A DNA stretch of 64,000 nt. It comes from Neiella holothuriorum (GTDB lineage: Bacteria; Pseudomonadota; Gammaproteobacteria; Enterobacterales; Neiellaceae). Below, piece by piece: positions 28,455 to 38,539 of this stretch. Both the position numbers and the translations under genes were made by a program. The notes beneath the pieces were generated by a model that searched no databases, was not told where the DNA came from, and was given only the letters and a program-made list of their open reading frames with translations. The first letter of the stretch is position 1, and the number at the start of each line of letters is the position of its first letter. The stretch spans positions 32,965-96,964 of the forward strand of contig NZ_JAHZSS010000018.1 in the NCBI RefSeq assembly GCF_019457915.1, written 5' to 3'.

Positions 28455-31451
28455 ATGATTAATAAATCACATAAATTCAAATACTCTGCGATAGCACTAG
28501 GGGTGGCTAGTTGCTTTGCGGCGGCACCTTTGGTCGCGCAAGAACAACCAGATGCGGGCGATGACGTTGAAATCATCAACGTAACTGGTGTGCGCGGCTC
28601 GCAAATCAAGTCTATTAACGTGAAACGCGGTGCCGACTCTGTAGTCGACGCAATTTCTTCCGAAGATATCGGTAAACTACCGGACGCAACGATTTCTGAT
28701 TCGCTTCAGCGGATCTCGGGTATTCAAATCCGTCGTTCTGCGGGTGAGGGTGGTTCAGTCAACATCCGTGGTTTGCCACAAGTTTTGACTCAAATGAATG
28801 GTGAGCAATATCAAGGCGCCAACTCAGTTGTTTCAAGCCAACCAGATTTCGGTGATGTACCTGCACCGCTATTCCGCGGTGTTGAAGTTCATAAATCGCC
28901 AACTGCCAGTCTAGGTAACGCCGGTATCACCGGTACCATTAACCTACAAACGTATCGCCCATTTGATTTTGATACCGGCTTAACGACAGCAGGTAGTATT
29001 GAAGCGCGTTACGGCATGGAAACTGAAAGTACGGATCCTGCTGTAAATGCCTTAGTGAACTGGAACGATGAGAAAGTTGGCTTCCTGCTCGCGTTAGCAT
29101 ACTCCGATGTTACCTTGTCTAACTCCTACAATGGTTTCAACACCTCTGCTGTTGGTGAAGTTGGCTGGACTGGTCAATTTGCTGACACTTGGATTGGTGA
29201 AGAAGACCAAGGCCGCTGGTACATGGGCGCCCAAGGTTTTGCTGCTTGGAACCAAGAAACTGAGCGTGAACGTCTTGGTGTGAATGCTTCGTTGCAAATC
29301 GACTTAGGCGAAGGCTTTGTTTTCACCAGTGATATTTTCTATACCGATCAAGACGAGTACAACCGTAAGGTTGGTATGAGTGCGACCGATAAGTGGCAAA
29401 GCTGGAACTGGTTTACGCCAACCTCTGAGCGCGCTACCGGTGCAGAACACAATGGTGGCGAATTCTATTCGTGGCAAACCATTGATATGAATCCTAAGCG
29501 TGTTAAGTCATTTACTCAGAATGACTCTTACTTAGCTGATTCAACCAACATGAACTTCCAGTTGGACTACGATAACGGCGGCAATTTTACTGGTAACTTC
29601 CGCGGTATTGTTGGACGAGCGAATCGCGACAAGCGCCACGGCTACAACGAAGGTGATTTGACCAACGGTACCAGTACCTTGGGTCGTACCACTAACTTCT
29701 TGCCATCGGACAAGTGTGAAGCTGGCGATGAAGTTGTTGGTGATATGGGCGGCTGTAACCAAGAAATTAACCCGCTCGGTTATGGTGAAAACCCACAATT
29801 GTCATTGGATACGAATGGCTCGCACCCAACCTGGAGTGGTTTCGATAACGAAATCTCTGGTGGCTTAGGTGATGGCGCAACATTGGCCGATTACATGAGC
29901 AACCTCGGTAGCTATAACATTGGTGCCTTCTCTTCAGAGAACAATGAAAACTCTGAAGCTGATTTGAAAGCATTCAGCTTGAATGGCTCGTATAGCTTTG
30001 ACCGCGGCTTTATCACCAGTGTTGATATGGGCGCTCGTTTATCTACCCGCGAAGTTGATTTTGAACGTTTCCACTTGTTCTCGCCATTCCACAACGCAGG
30101 TTGTGAAGCCCAATGGAAAGCAACCGACGTACTGTTGAATGCTGACGGTGCTTGTCAAGATGGCGAAATGGTTAACGGTGAATTCGTGCCATACGTGGTG
30201 CTAGAAAGCGTCGCCCTCGACGAGTACAACAACGTGACATACATTACTGACTTCGGTCCAGTAAGCGGTATTCCAGGTATGTGGGCTGTTAATCCGAAGG
30301 ATTATGACAACCCAGAAGCGTTCCACAACAAAGTATTCGGCTCAACCAGAAAGCAAATCGTACCTGGTCGTAGTTTCGCCGTGGACTTAGACGAAACGTC
30401 TTACTACGTGCAAGGTAACTTCGAGTTCTTAGATGGTGACTTGACCGGTAACGTTGGTATGCGAATGGTTGAAACAGACCTAAGCGTCAAGCAGAACATT
30501 GCCGGTGCGGGTATTGCCTATGGTAACTCGAACGAAGATGCTGGTGACATTCTGACCAAGCGAAGCTACAACGACTACCTGCCATCATTGAACATGGCGT
30601 ATGAGTTGTCTGAAGATTTGATTTTACGTGTTGCATTTAGCAAGAACATGATACCGCTGGATCTTAACCAGTGGGGTGATGGTTTGAGCATTAGCTACGC
30701 GTTAGATTCAAATGAAGACAGCGAGACCTATGGTCAATTCATTGCGACCTCAGGAACATCTGACGGTAACCCTGAATTGGATCCATGGCGTTCAGATAAC
30801 TACGACCTTTCTTTGGAATACTACATTGGCGAAGCGAGTATGTTGAATGCCGCGATCTTCAAGGTAGATATTGATAGCTTCACGCAGAACGAAACTATCC
30901 AACAAGAAGTGCCAGATGCTGACGGTGTTGTTCGCCGCAGTGTACCGGTCACAACCAATGTTCAAGGTGAAGGTGGTACGCTCGAAGGTATTGAACTCGG
31001 CGCCAAGATGGCGATGAGTGACCTGTTGGGCGACAACAACATGTTCTCTGACTTTGGTTTTGATTCTAACTTCACCTACTCACCGAGTGAGCAAGAAAGC
31101 CGTGATATCTACGGTGATAAAAACATGTTCCCTGATAACTCTGAGCGCCAGTTCAACCTAATTGGTTGGTATCAGGCCGATAAGTTCCAGGCGCGTGTTG
31201 CTTACAACTACCGTAGTAAGCGTCTTGCTGCGACCGGTGGTGCATGGGGTGCGTTGAACTTGTATCAAGACTCTATCGCCTACGTCGATGTCTCTGCTAG
31301 TTATGACATCTACGATAATCTGACTGTCTACATGAGCGGTTCAAACGTGACTGAAGAATACGAAGATTATTACATGGAGTTTAAAGACCAGTTCGCGTAT
31401 CAGAACTATTACGAAGCACGTTATACCATCGGTATCCGTGGTAAGTACTAA
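28455..31451 (+). CDS. TonB-dependent outer-membrane receptor
   Basis: A 998-residue receptor, size typical of carbohydrate-type TonB transporters of Alteromonadales. A signal peptide (MINKSHKFKYSAIALGVASC, ending near AQEQ) is followed by the plug domain (about 50-170: GKLPDATISDSLQRISGIQI; VNIRGLPQVLTQMNGEQY), then a large beta-barrel ending GIRGKY. ATG at 28455 follows AGGG and begins the signal peptide; the frame starting at 28398 does not. Three LacI-type operators precede it and it is followed by a halogenase gene after a hairpin. The cargo is probably an oligosaccharide. Confidence 0.9.
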   Translation: MINKSHKFKYSAIALGVASCFAAAPLVAQEQPDAGDDVEIINVTGVRGSQIKSINVKRGADSVVDAISSEDIGKLPDATISDSLQRISGIQIRRSAGEGGSVNIRGLPQVLTQMNGEQYQGANSVVSSQPDFGDVPAPLFRGVEVHKSPTASLGNAGITGTINLQTYRPFDFDTGLTTAGSIEARYGMETESTDPAVNALVNWNDEKVGFLLALAYSDVTLSNSYNGFNTSAVGEVGWTGQFADTWIGEEDQGRWYMGAQGFAAWNQETERERLGVNASLQIDLGEGFVFTSDIFYTDQDEYNRKVGMSATDKWQSWNWFTPTSERATGAEHNGGEFYSWQTIDMNPKRVKSFTQNDSYLADSTNMNFQLDYDNGGNFTGNFRGIVGRANRDKRHGYNEGDLTNGTSTLGRTTNFLPSDKCEAGDEVVGDMGGCNQEINPLGYGENPQLSLDTNGSHPTWSGFDNEISGGLGDGATLADYMSNLGSYNIGAFSSENNENSEADLKAFSLNGSYSFDRGFITSVDMGARLSTREVDFERFHLFSPFHNAGCEAQWKATDVLLNADGACQDGEMVNGEFVPYVVLESVALDEYNNVTYITDFGPVSGIPGMWAVNPKDYDNPEAFHNKVFGSTRKQIVPGRSFAVDLDETSYYVQGNFEFLDGDLTGNVGMRMVETDLSVKQNIAGAGIAYGNSNEDAGDILTKRSYNDYLPSLNMAYELSEDLILRVAFSKNMIPLDLNQWGDGLSISYALDSNEDSETYGQFIATSGTSDGNPELDPWRSDNYDLSLEYYIGEASMLNAAIFKVDIDSFTQNETIQQEVPDADGVVRRSVPVTTNVQGEGGTLEGIELGAKMAMSDLLGDNNMFSDFGFDSNFTYSPSEQESRDIYGDKNMFPDNSERQFNLIGWYQADKFQARVAYNYRSKRLAATGGAWGALNLYQDSIAYVDVSASYDIYDNLTVYMSGSNVTEEYEDYYMEFKDQFAYQNYYEARYTIGIRGKY

Positions 31452-31466
31452 GCTCTAACGCTATGA

Positions 31467-31498
31467 GGCACTAACCCGATTGGGTTAGTGCCTTTTTT
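31467..31498 (+). terminator. Terminator or attenuator between TonB receptor and halogenase
   Basis: Hairpin GGCACTAACCC-GATT-GGGTTAGTGCC followed by TTTTTT, 15 bp after the receptor stop and 56 bp before the next start. Partial read-through would couple the two genes at different levels. Confidence 0.85.
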
Positions 31499-31553
31499 AT
31501 GGCTAAACGTTTTATTGCTTATTAGTTTTATTACTATTCCGGGTGGCAGTTGT

Positions 31554-33059
31554 ATGGAACAACAGATCTCAGACAGTCGCGTACAAAAGGTCGTGATTGT
31601 TGGCGGAGGCACCGCCGGTTGGATGACCGCGGCAAGTCTCAGCAAACACTATCAACATCTCGATATCACGCTGATTGAATCCAGTGACATTGGCACCGTC
31701 GGTGTTGGTGAAGCAACAATCCCAAGCATTCGCCGGTTCTATCGAGCCTTAGGTTTGACTGACCAAGACGTCATAAAGGCCACTCAAGGTACCTGCAAAC
31801 TTGGCATTGAGTTTAAAAACTGGCATTCGACTAATGACACGTTTTTCCATCCATTTGGTTTGTATGGACAGAATGTTCAAGGAGTCTCGTTTCACCATTA
31901 TTGGTTAAAAATGAAAAAATTAGGGATGGCGGCAGACTTTGCTGATTATTCCTTGGGTTGCACTTTGGCGATGAATGATAAATTCACCACGCCTTCTACT
32001 AAACCGCCATCAGAGCTATCCATTTTTGATTGGGCCCTTCATTTTGATGCCAGCCTGTTTGCCATAATGATGCGCCAGTACGCGGAGAAAAATGGCGTGA
32101 CTCGCGTCGATGCCAAAATCGAGCAGGTTGAGCTTAAACCGGACAATGGCTTTATCGATGCCGTCGCTCTCGATAATGGCAACCGTGTCGGCGGAGACTT
32201 ATTTATTGATTGCTCAGGCTTTAAAGGCTTGCTAATCGAGCAAGCTTTGGGAGCCGGTTATGAAGATTGGAGCCAGTGGTTGCTGTGTGATCGCGCCGTG
32301 GCCATGCAAAGTGAATTAGTAACCGACGCCAAACCTAGAACGGTTTCCACTGCACATGAATCTGGCTGGCAATGGACCATTCCGTTGCGCCATCGGCAAG
32401 GGAATGGACTGGTTTACGCAAGCCCATTCATCAGTGATGACGAAGCCATTCAGGTTTTAAAGAACAATATTGATGGCCCGTTAATAACCGAGCCCAATCA
32501 GTTCAAGTTTGTTCCTGGCCGACGGAAACAAGCTTGGGTTAAAAATTGTGTGTCGATTGGTTTGGCCTCCGGTTTTCTTGAGCCGCTGGAAAGTACCAGT
32601 ATTGCGATGATTGAAACGGGCATTGAAAAACTGCGCATGCTGTTCCCAGACAAATCCATGAACCAAGCTTGTATTGATGAATTCAATGACATGACAAAGC
32701 TTGAATGGGAGCGGGTACGAGACTTCATCGTATTGCATTACCACTTGAGTGGTCGTACTGATTCTGAATTTTGGCGGCACATTAAAACCGCAGAAATTCC
32801 TGAGACGTTGCAGCACAAGATCAATATGTTCAAAGTGCGTGGCCACCTCGTCAAATACCGCTGGGAAATTTTTCAGCCGGTTAGTTGGCTAGCACTCTAC
32901 AATGGCAACAAGATTTACCCAGAGCATTACGATCCTATGGTCGATAATTTCCCGACCGAATACTTGAACGAAAGCTTTAAGGGCATGCGAGACGCGTTGC
33001 AAAATGCCATGGCAAAAACACCAAGTCACAGCGAGTTTCTTCAGCAATTTGCTGTTTAA
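31554..33059 (+). CDS. Flavin-dependent tryptophan halogenase-family protein (copy 1)
   Basis: A 501-residue protein of the PrnA family. It has the flavin-binding GGGTAGWMTAASLSKHY motif at the N-terminus, the family lysine region CKLGIEFKNW, and the WxWxIP signature as GWQWTIPLRHRQGNGLVY (about 263). The ATG at 31554 is preceded by GGGTGG. True substrates are unknown: family members are common next to TonB receptors in polysaccharide loci of marine gammaproteobacteria. It faces a second homologue (copy 2) on the minus strand. Confidence 0.85.
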   Translation: MEQQISDSRVQKVVIVGGGTAGWMTAASLSKHYQHLDITLIESSDIGTVGVGEATIPSIRRFYRALGLTDQDVIKATQGTCKLGIEFKNWHSTNDTFFHPFGLYGQNVQGVSFHHYWLKMKKLGMAADFADYSLGCTLAMNDKFTTPSTKPPSELSIFDWALHFDASLFAIMMRQYAEKNGVTRVDAKIEQVELKPDNGFIDAVALDNGNRVGGDLFIDCSGFKGLLIEQALGAGYEDWSQWLLCDRAVAMQSELVTDAKPRTVSTAHESGWQWTIPLRHRQGNGLVYASPFISDDEAIQVLKNNIDGPLITEPNQFKFVPGRRKQAWVKNCVSIGLASGFLEPLESTSIAMIETGIEKLRMLFPDKSMNQACIDEFNDMTKLEWERVRDFIVLHYHLSGRTDSEFWRHIKTAEIPETLQHKINMFKVRGHLVKYRWEIFQPVSWLALYNGNKIYPEHYDPMVDNFPTEYLNESFKGMRDALQNAMAKTPSHSEFLQQFAV

Positions 33060-33101
33060 AAAAGCTTTATACGGCGCGCGCTACGGCTGAATCTCTAATA
33101 A

Positions 33102-33142
33102 AAAAAGCCACCTTCCCTTGTCATAAAGGAAGGTGGCTTTTT
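33102..33142. terminator. Bidirectional terminator between the two halogenases
   Basis: Long perfect stem GCCACCTTCC / GGAAGGTGGC with A/T flanks, located between the convergent genes. Confidence 0.9.
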
Positions 33143-33173
33143 GCTTTAGTTGGCTCGCAGCCAACCATTTCGG

Positions 33174-34697
33174 TTACGACGCTTTGCTGGCCTCTGCCAA
33201 GGCTTGGCAATGTTTATTAATAAAGTCGGCATGGGAGCCGGCAAAACCGACGCCTTGATTGATGGCTTTTCGAATTTGCGCTAACTGCTGCAACAATGCG
33301 TCTTTCGGCATATTTTCGGCTGCCATTTCATTGTATTTGGGGTAAACCTTCATCCCAGTGAAGATACTGAGCCAACTGTTAATTTCAAACTGCTCGCCAT
33401 CATATCGAGCAAAGTGGCCTCGTTCCTTAAACAATTCAATCTTGTGTTTAAGCGAGTCGGGTAACTCAATGCGCTGGCAGTGTTGCCAGAAAGGCGTGTC
33501 AGTTCGTTGGGTTGCTTGATAATGCAGAATGATGAAGTCGCGGATCCGCTCGTACTGCAAGTCATTCAAACGATTCGCTTCAGCTATTTCCACTTCGTTG
33601 ATGCCGTGGAACGGGAAGAATTGATGGATGTTAGAAATGCCATTTTGGATCATGGCGATGCTGGTGGATTCGAGAGGCTCCATAAAACCAGACGCCAAAC
33701 CGATGGCAACACAGTTTTTGTGCCACATCTTTTGACGCTTGCCGGTGGTAAAACGAATCACTAATGGATCGGCTAGGGGCGCGCCATCAAGTTGTGCTAA
33801 CAGCTGATCGGTCGCTTGTTCTTCGCTCATATAATCGCGGCAGAACACCACGCCGTTACCGGTTCGGTGTTGCAGCGGTATGCGCCAGCGCCAGCCTGCA
33901 TCCATGGCGATGGATTTGGTATACGGCGTTAAATCTTCACTGGCCGTGCACGGAACGGCGATTGCTGAATCGCAAGGGAGCCAGTGGCGCCAATCGTCAT
34001 ACCCAATATGCAAGGCTTGTTTAATCAGCAAACCTTGGAAGCCAGAGCAGTCGATGAATAAATCACCGCTGATTGTGCGCCCATCTTGGAGGCTGATAGA
34101 GCTAATCTGGCCTGATTGCGGCTCTACATTAACCTGCGTGATGTGTTGCTCAATACGGCTTACGCCTGCTTTCTCGGCATAGCTACGCAAATAACGGGCA
34201 TAAGCAGAAGCATCAAAATGAAATGCATAGTTAAATTCGGCGAGCGGGTTGTTAGCTTGCAGGTTTGGTTGCGCAAATTTGTTACCTAGGGCGAGTTGAG
34301 TTGCTAAGCAATATTCGCCCAGCTCTGATTGTTCACCTAGATGGCGTGCGCGGTTCCAATGATGATAAAAGCCAACCCCATCAAGTGGGGCGCCATAACC
34401 TGCAAACGGATGAAAGAAGGATTCCCCTTGTTGGCTCCAGTTTTCAAATTCAATACCGAGTTTAAAGGTTGCATTGGTTGCTTTAATAAACTCAACCTCA
34501 TCTAACCCGAGGTAGTGATTAAACTCTCTAATCGCTGGTAATGTAGCCTCGCCAACACCTATGGTGCCAATGTCGGCCGACTCGACTAAAGTAATGTCGA
34601 TTTCTTTACCATTAAGAAACTTACTCAGGCTTGATGCTGCCATCCAGCCTGCGGTTCCGCCACCAACAATAACGACAGATTTGATCGCCTTATCCAT
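33174..34697 (-). CDS. Flavin-dependent tryptophan halogenase-family protein (copy 2)
   Basis: A 507-residue homologue of copy 1, with VVIVGGGTAGWMAASSLSKF, FKLGIEFENW and GWRWRIPLQHRTGNGVVF in the same order. Both copies retain the FAD and WxWxIP motifs, so both may be active. It has its own promoter region with an AGAAAACGATTTCA operator 26 bp before the start codon, so it belongs to the same regulon. Substrate is unknown. Confidence 0.85.
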   Translation of the reverse strand: MDKAIKSVVIVGGGTAGWMAASSLSKFLNGKEIDITLVESADIGTIGVGEATLPAIREFNHYLGLDEVEFIKATNATFKLGIEFENWSQQGESFFHPFAGYGAPLDGVGFYHHWNRARHLGEQSELGEYCLATQLALGNKFAQPNLQANNPLAEFNYAFHFDASAYARYLRSYAEKAGVSRIEQHITQVNVEPQSGQISSISLQDGRTISGDLFIDCSGFQGLLIKQALHIGYDDWRHWLPCDSAIAVPCTASEDLTPYTKSIAMDAGWRWRIPLQHRTGNGVVFCRDYMSEEQATDQLLAQLDGAPLADPLVIRFTTGKRQKMWHKNCVAIGLASGFMEPLESTSIAMIQNGISNIHQFFPFHGINEVEIAEANRLNDLQYERIRDFIILHYQATQRTDTPFWQHCQRIELPDSLKHKIELFKERGHFARYDGEQFEINSWLSIFTGMKVYPKYNEMAAENMPKDALLQQLAQIRKAINQGVGFAGSHADFINKHCQALAEASKAS

Positions 34698-34722
34698 TCC
34701 AATGACTCCAAATTAAACGTAA

Positions 34723-34736
34723 AGAAAACGATTTCA
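34723..34736. promoter_or_regulatory. LacI-type operator 4 (halogenase copy 2)
   Basis: AGAAAACGATTTCA, 26 bp upstream of the start codon; differs by one base from operators 5b/6. Confidence 0.7.
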
Positions 34737-35351
34737 TTCGTTGCAAAATACTAAGGTAGGGCAAGATCAATGGCAAAAACCGCCATCACAAATTCTCTAT
34801 CAGTTTTGTAATTGATCGTGAATTTGTCGGGTCAGTCGCAGCATCTTGAAATTGGGTTAAAAACGGCGTTTATCAAGGCTTGATATTGCCGATGATTTGC
34901 CACTTAACCGATGGCTGAACAATCACTTTCTTGATTCCAAGCGCGGCTCTCTTTTGGGCCAATTTACAATGTCGGCGCCTCGTCGCCCGTGTTGATGCAC
35001 TGATGGCCTCAACGGCAAGAACAGCAATATCAAGTTGACTACTTTTGAAGTTCTATTGTTGTTGGAACGTGGCTATCAAGTGATGTAATCGGTTACCTTT
35101 ATGGCTATTTGTAGGTGTTTTATTGGGATGTTGGAATCAACGGCTGAGTGACTTAATGCTTGACTGAAACAGATTTTGGAAATCATTTTTATCTTGAGTA
35201 TAAATTATTATTTTATCTATAAGGTGTTGATTTTAAATTATTAGTAATTTTAACTGTTAGCTATTTAGGGCGTCGGGTAAAGCTAGCTTTATCGCTTGTT
35301 TAGCACTTTGTGGTTCAGATCACTAACTTCTAACAAGTTAAATGATGAAAT

Positions 35352-35363
35352 GTAAACGTTTAC
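35352..35363. promoter_or_regulatory. Palindromic operator variant before the disaccharide epimerase
   Basis: GTAAACGTTTAC is a perfect 12-bp palindrome with the same AACGTT centre but different outer bases from the TGAAAWCG sites. It may be read by the second LacI regulator or the same one. It lies 40 bp before the chosen start. Confidence 0.6.
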
Positions 35364-35402
35364 TTTGGCCGGGTGTGCAACGAACATGACTTGTGGGGCG
35401 TT

Positions 35403-36647
35403 ATGCTAAATCAACCGTTATTGACACAACTGAAGCAGTGGCAACATCGAGCCCGTGTTGAAGCTGAATGCATTGCTGATTGGTGGGCATCTCATACTGT
35501 TGACCACGCGAATGGCGGCTTTTACGGCGAAGTTAGTCGAGAAAATAGACCGGTCGCCGGAGCTAATAAAAGCATTATCCAGCATTCACGTATTCTCTGG
35601 TTCTTTTCAGAATATGCGCTGCTCTCTGGCTCTGCTCGCTATCGTCAGCTTGCCACTCGTGCTTTTCAATATTTAATCGAGCATTTTGATGATGACAAAT
35701 ACGGCGCGGTGGTGTGGTTGCTCGATCATCAAGGCGAGGTTGTGAATGACAAAAAGCAAACCTATGCAATTAGTTTTGCCATCTATGGCTTAGTGGCTTA
35801 CTACAAGTTGAGCGCCGATGAGTTGGCCCTCAGTAAAGCTACCGACTATTTCAGCTTGTTGGAAACACATGCCAAAGACGCGGTGCACAATGGCTATGTA
35901 GAAGCCTTTAGTGGCAATTGGCAACCGTTGGCAGATGTTCGGTTGAGCGGCGAAGACGAAAACTTCCCAAAAACCATGAATACTCACTTGCATGTGCTCG
36001 AAGCCTATACCGCACTTCATGCTGTTGCGCCCACACGGCAAACCCACCAAGCGTTAGCCAATCTTATTGATATCTTTGAACGCCATATTATCGACCACAG
36101 CAGCGCTCACTTGCGTTTGTTTATGGAGTTGGACTGGTGCGAACGTTCTACGGTTTGGTCCTATGGCCATGATATTGAGTGCAGTTGGCTAATGTTTGAA
36201 ACGCTCGAAGTGCTTGCCGATCCAGAACGATTGGCAAGGTTGACGCCGCTCGTGGTGCGCATGGCGGAAACGACGTTGGCCGAAGGCATTGGCAATAAAG
36301 GGCAAGTTCTAGACCGGTTTGATTGCAAAACTCAGCGCCGACATCCTACCAGCCAGTGGTGGGTGCAAGCAGAAGGTTTGGTTGGTTTTCTCAACGGCTT
36401 TCTCCTAACTAAATCCCCGTTGTTACCGCCAGTAATTAATGATATTTGGCAGTTTATTGAAGATTTTCATCGCGATAATGAGTTTGGTGAATGGCATTAC
36501 TTGGCAACGTGCGATCAATCAAACCTGCCATTGACTTACAAGGCTGGCGCATGGAAAGCGCCTTATCACAATGGTCGCGCAATGATGGAAATAAGCAAAT
36601 TAGTTGACCGCATTCGCCACCAACAAGAAACAACAGTGGCGCAATAG
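35403..36647 (+). CDS. Cellobiose/mannobiose 2-epimerase
   Basis: A cytoplasmic AGE-family epimerase of 414 residues. It interconverts beta-1,4-linked disaccharides at the reducing end (cellobiose to glucosyl-mannose, mannobiose to mannosyl-glucose). All three active-site histidine segments are seen: MNTHLHVLEAYT (about 197), SYGHDIECSWL (about 255) and WKAPYHNGRAMMEI (about 390), with WWVQAEGLVGFLN. ATG at 35403 follows GGGG; a GTG at 35373 would nearly touch the operator. It is followed after 41 bp by the mannanase gene, supporting a beta-mannan role. Confidence 0.88.
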   Translation: MLNQPLLTQLKQWQHRARVEAECIADWWASHTVDHANGGFYGEVSRENRPVAGANKSIIQHSRILWFFSEYALLSGSARYRQLATRAFQYLIEHFDDDKYGAVVWLLDHQGEVVNDKKQTYAISFAIYGLVAYYKLSADELALSKATDYFSLLETHAKDAVHNGYVEAFSGNWQPLADVRLSGEDENFPKTMNTHLHVLEAYTALHAVAPTRQTHQALANLIDIFERHIIDHSSAHLRLFMELDWCERSTVWSYGHDIECSWLMFETLEVLADPERLARLTPLVVRMAETTLAEGIGNKGQVLDRFDCKTQRRHPTSQWWVQAEGLVGFLNGFLLTKSPLLPPVINDIWQFIEDFHRDNEFGEWHYLATCDQSNLPLTYKAGAWKAPYHNGRAMMEISKLVDRIRHQQETTVAQ

Positions 36648-36688
36648 AAGCACAAGGCCACCCCCCATACTGTAGAGACTTAAATACG

Positions 36689-38185
36689 ATGATATTTAAA
36701 ACCCATAGCACCGTTAAAAGCCTGTTCCTGGCCTGTTTGTTCGCAGGGCTGTTAGCCGCGCCAGCATTGGCCTTTGAACATTTTATTAGCCGCGATGGTC
36801 ATCAATTGAAAGACGGCAACGAGGTTTTTCGATTTGCAGGGATTCATGCTCCCGAGCTTCATCGTATTGAAGATCAAGCACGCGGCAAATGTCTGGATGA
36901 TCCAAGGGGCTGGGGCCAGTACTTCAAATGGCCAACAGCTCAAGAGCAAGAGAATTGGATCCAATCCTTAGTGTTAACGGGCCATAAAGCCATGCGCGTG
37001 TATGTGCTATCGATTGCTACGCAGTGGGATCAAGCCTGTGAACGTGAAACTCATATTTTGCCGCCGAACACCGCGGATGGTATGCCACGGCTTAATGAAG
37101 CGGCCATGGTTCATTACGATCGGATGATTGCGTTGGCCGACAAGCATGGTTTGCGGCTTATTTTGCCGTTTGTCGACCACTGGAAATGGTGGGGAGGGCG
37201 CAACGACCTTGCGGCATTTTATGGTGAGCATGAAGATGATTTCTACGACATTAACAGTAAGACGTATGCCGCTTACCAAAGCATTATCAAGCAGGTGACG
37301 GGGCGCACCAATACCTTCACCGGTCGCAAATACAACGAAGAAAAAGCCATTATGGCGTGGGAAACTGGCAATGAGTTAAAGCTATCGAACGAGTCATTCG
37401 TTCGTACCACAGCGACACTGATCAAACATCAAGCGCCAAACCAATTGGTCATTGATGGCACCTATCTGAAGGTCAATGAGTTTTCGTTATCGGATCCGAA
37501 TGTTGACATCATCACCAATCATTTTTACACCGTGAATGGTAACAATAATCCGGAGCAGATCCTTAAAGATTTAAAAGCCATTAATGGCAAGAAAGTTTAT
37601 TTTATTGGTGAATTTGGTCTCGACAGCGCGGCTCGGTTGAACAGCATCATGCAAGCGGCGGTGCATCAACAATATAACGGTGCTCAAGCAGCTGGCGCGC
37701 TATTTTGGCATTTTCGTGGCCATCGTCATGACGGCGGTTACTATTGGCATAAGGAAGTGACGGGGCATTACGCCTACCATTTACCTGGTTCTCCTGAGAA
37801 CTACCGTAATGAAGAAATGGCCATGGCAGACGGTGCAAGGTTAGCCATTGCGCAAATGGACGGTGCACAACAGATGCAGCCGTTGCCTGTACCGCAAGCG
37901 CCAGTGCTTCGGCCTATCGATACGCCTAACAACTTTAAATGGTTGGGGGCGCCGGTAGGTCGCTGGTATCGATTTGAACGCGCGATGCGTGAAGATGGCC
38001 CGTGGCAAATCATCGGCGACGGTATCTCGGATGGCCGAAATGGGTTTAATCCGGCAACCGATACACTATTTGCTGATCCAATGCCGCGACAGGCTGGCCA
38101 AACTTACTTCTACCGCGTGATTGCATTTAATGAGACGGGCCAATCGATTCCGTCCAATATTGAGACGTATACACAACCAGAATAG
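36689..38185 (+). CDS. Exported GH5-type beta-mannanase with C-terminal FN3-like domain
   Basis: A 498-residue secreted glycosidase. A signal peptide (about 1-29, LAAPALA cleavage) precedes a TIM-barrel domain with DHWKWWGGRND, the acid/base Glu in MAWETGNELKLS (about 228) and the nucleophile Glu in VYFIGEFGLD (about 308). A C-terminal FN3-like domain (about 400-498) follows. The pattern best fits mannan endo-1,4-beta-mannosidases of GH5/GH113-like clans; cellulase activity is less likely but possible. It is followed by a terminator and sits behind the epimerase, so products can be imported and epimerised. Confidence 0.82.
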   Translation: MIFKTHSTVKSLFLACLFAGLLAAPALAFEHFISRDGHQLKDGNEVFRFAGIHAPELHRIEDQARGKCLDDPRGWGQYFKWPTAQEQENWIQSLVLTGHKAMRVYVLSIATQWDQACERETHILPPNTADGMPRLNEAAMVHYDRMIALADKHGLRLILPFVDHWKWWGGRNDLAAFYGEHEDDFYDINSKTYAAYQSIIKQVTGRTNTFTGRKYNEEKAIMAWETGNELKLSNESFVRTTATLIKHQAPNQLVIDGTYLKVNEFSLSDPNVDIITNHFYTVNGNNNPEQILKDLKAINGKKVYFIGEFGLDSAARLNSIMQAAVHQQYNGAQAAGALFWHFRGHRHDGGYYWHKEVTGHYAYHLPGSPENYRNEEMAMADGARLAIAQMDGAQQMQPLPVPQAPVLRPIDTPNNFKWLGAPVGRWYRFERAMREDGPWQIIGDGISDGRNGFNPATDTLFADPMPRQAGQTYFYRVIAFNETGQSIPSNIETYTQPE

Positions 38186-38259
38186 ATTTAGTGGACTAGA
38201 CTGTTGTTATGAGCAAGCACAAACTTGATTCATAAACTCCCCCTTGAATAGTATTCGTT

Positions 38260-38284
38260 AGCCCGCCTTGAGCGGGCTTTTTTT
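38260..38284 (+). terminator. Terminator of the epimerase-mannanase operon
   Basis: Hairpin AGCCCGC-CTTGA-GCGGGCT followed by a run of T, 75 bp after the mannanase stop. Confidence 0.88.
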
Positions 38285-38469
38285 GTCTGTAAATCGCCCC
38301 GTCAGATTTTAATCGGAATCAGAGCGGTAAACGTGAAAGGCTATCGGCTAAGCGCAGTCAACGGCAGCGCAAGGGTAACCTTTGCAGCCTAACTATCTAT
38401 GAACTCTTGGACTGAACGAGACGGGTGCTCAACGAGCCGCCAGATTAGATTTTCGGGGGATTCGCTAAT

Positions 38470-38499
38470 AAAAAAAGCCTCAACCAAATGGTCAAGGCT
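38470..38499 (-). terminator. Terminator of the DUF4870 gene
   Basis: Minus-strand hairpin AGCCTTGACC-ATTT-GGTTGAGGCT followed by seven T. It is nearly the same as the tRNA terminator at 40053-40081. Confidence 0.85.
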
Positions 38500-38508
38500 C
38501 ATTGTGCG

Positions 38509-38539
38509 ATAACGTTTAAATAGGGGCTTTAAACGTTAT
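38509..38539. repeat. 12-bp perfect inverted repeat overlapping the end of the DUF4870 gene
   Basis: Arms ATAACGTTTAAA (38509-38520) and TTTAAACGTTAT (38528-38539) with a 7-base spacer. The second arm contains the stop codon of the DUF4870 gene. The AACGTT cores resemble the LacI-type operators, but a location at the gene end is not a typical operator site. Confidence 0.6.

Larger units (their letters stand above)
34698..35402. other. Divergent 705-bp regulatory region
   Basis: It lies between halogenase copy 2 (-) and the epimerase (+). It has an operator close to each gene. No convincing gene is visible. A minus-strand frame around 34870-35045 is open for about 60 codons but has no usable start and no recognised similarity. 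Confidence 0.5.

Noticed and set aside
34870..35045. Minus-strand open frame in the halogenase-epimerase gap.
   Set aside because: No start codon, no ribosome site and no recognised family; open by chance is likely.
38509..38539. Inverted repeat as an operator of the sugar regulon.
   Set aside because: It shares AACGTT cores but lies at the 3' end of the DUF4870 gene, beside a terminator, and its outer bases do not match.
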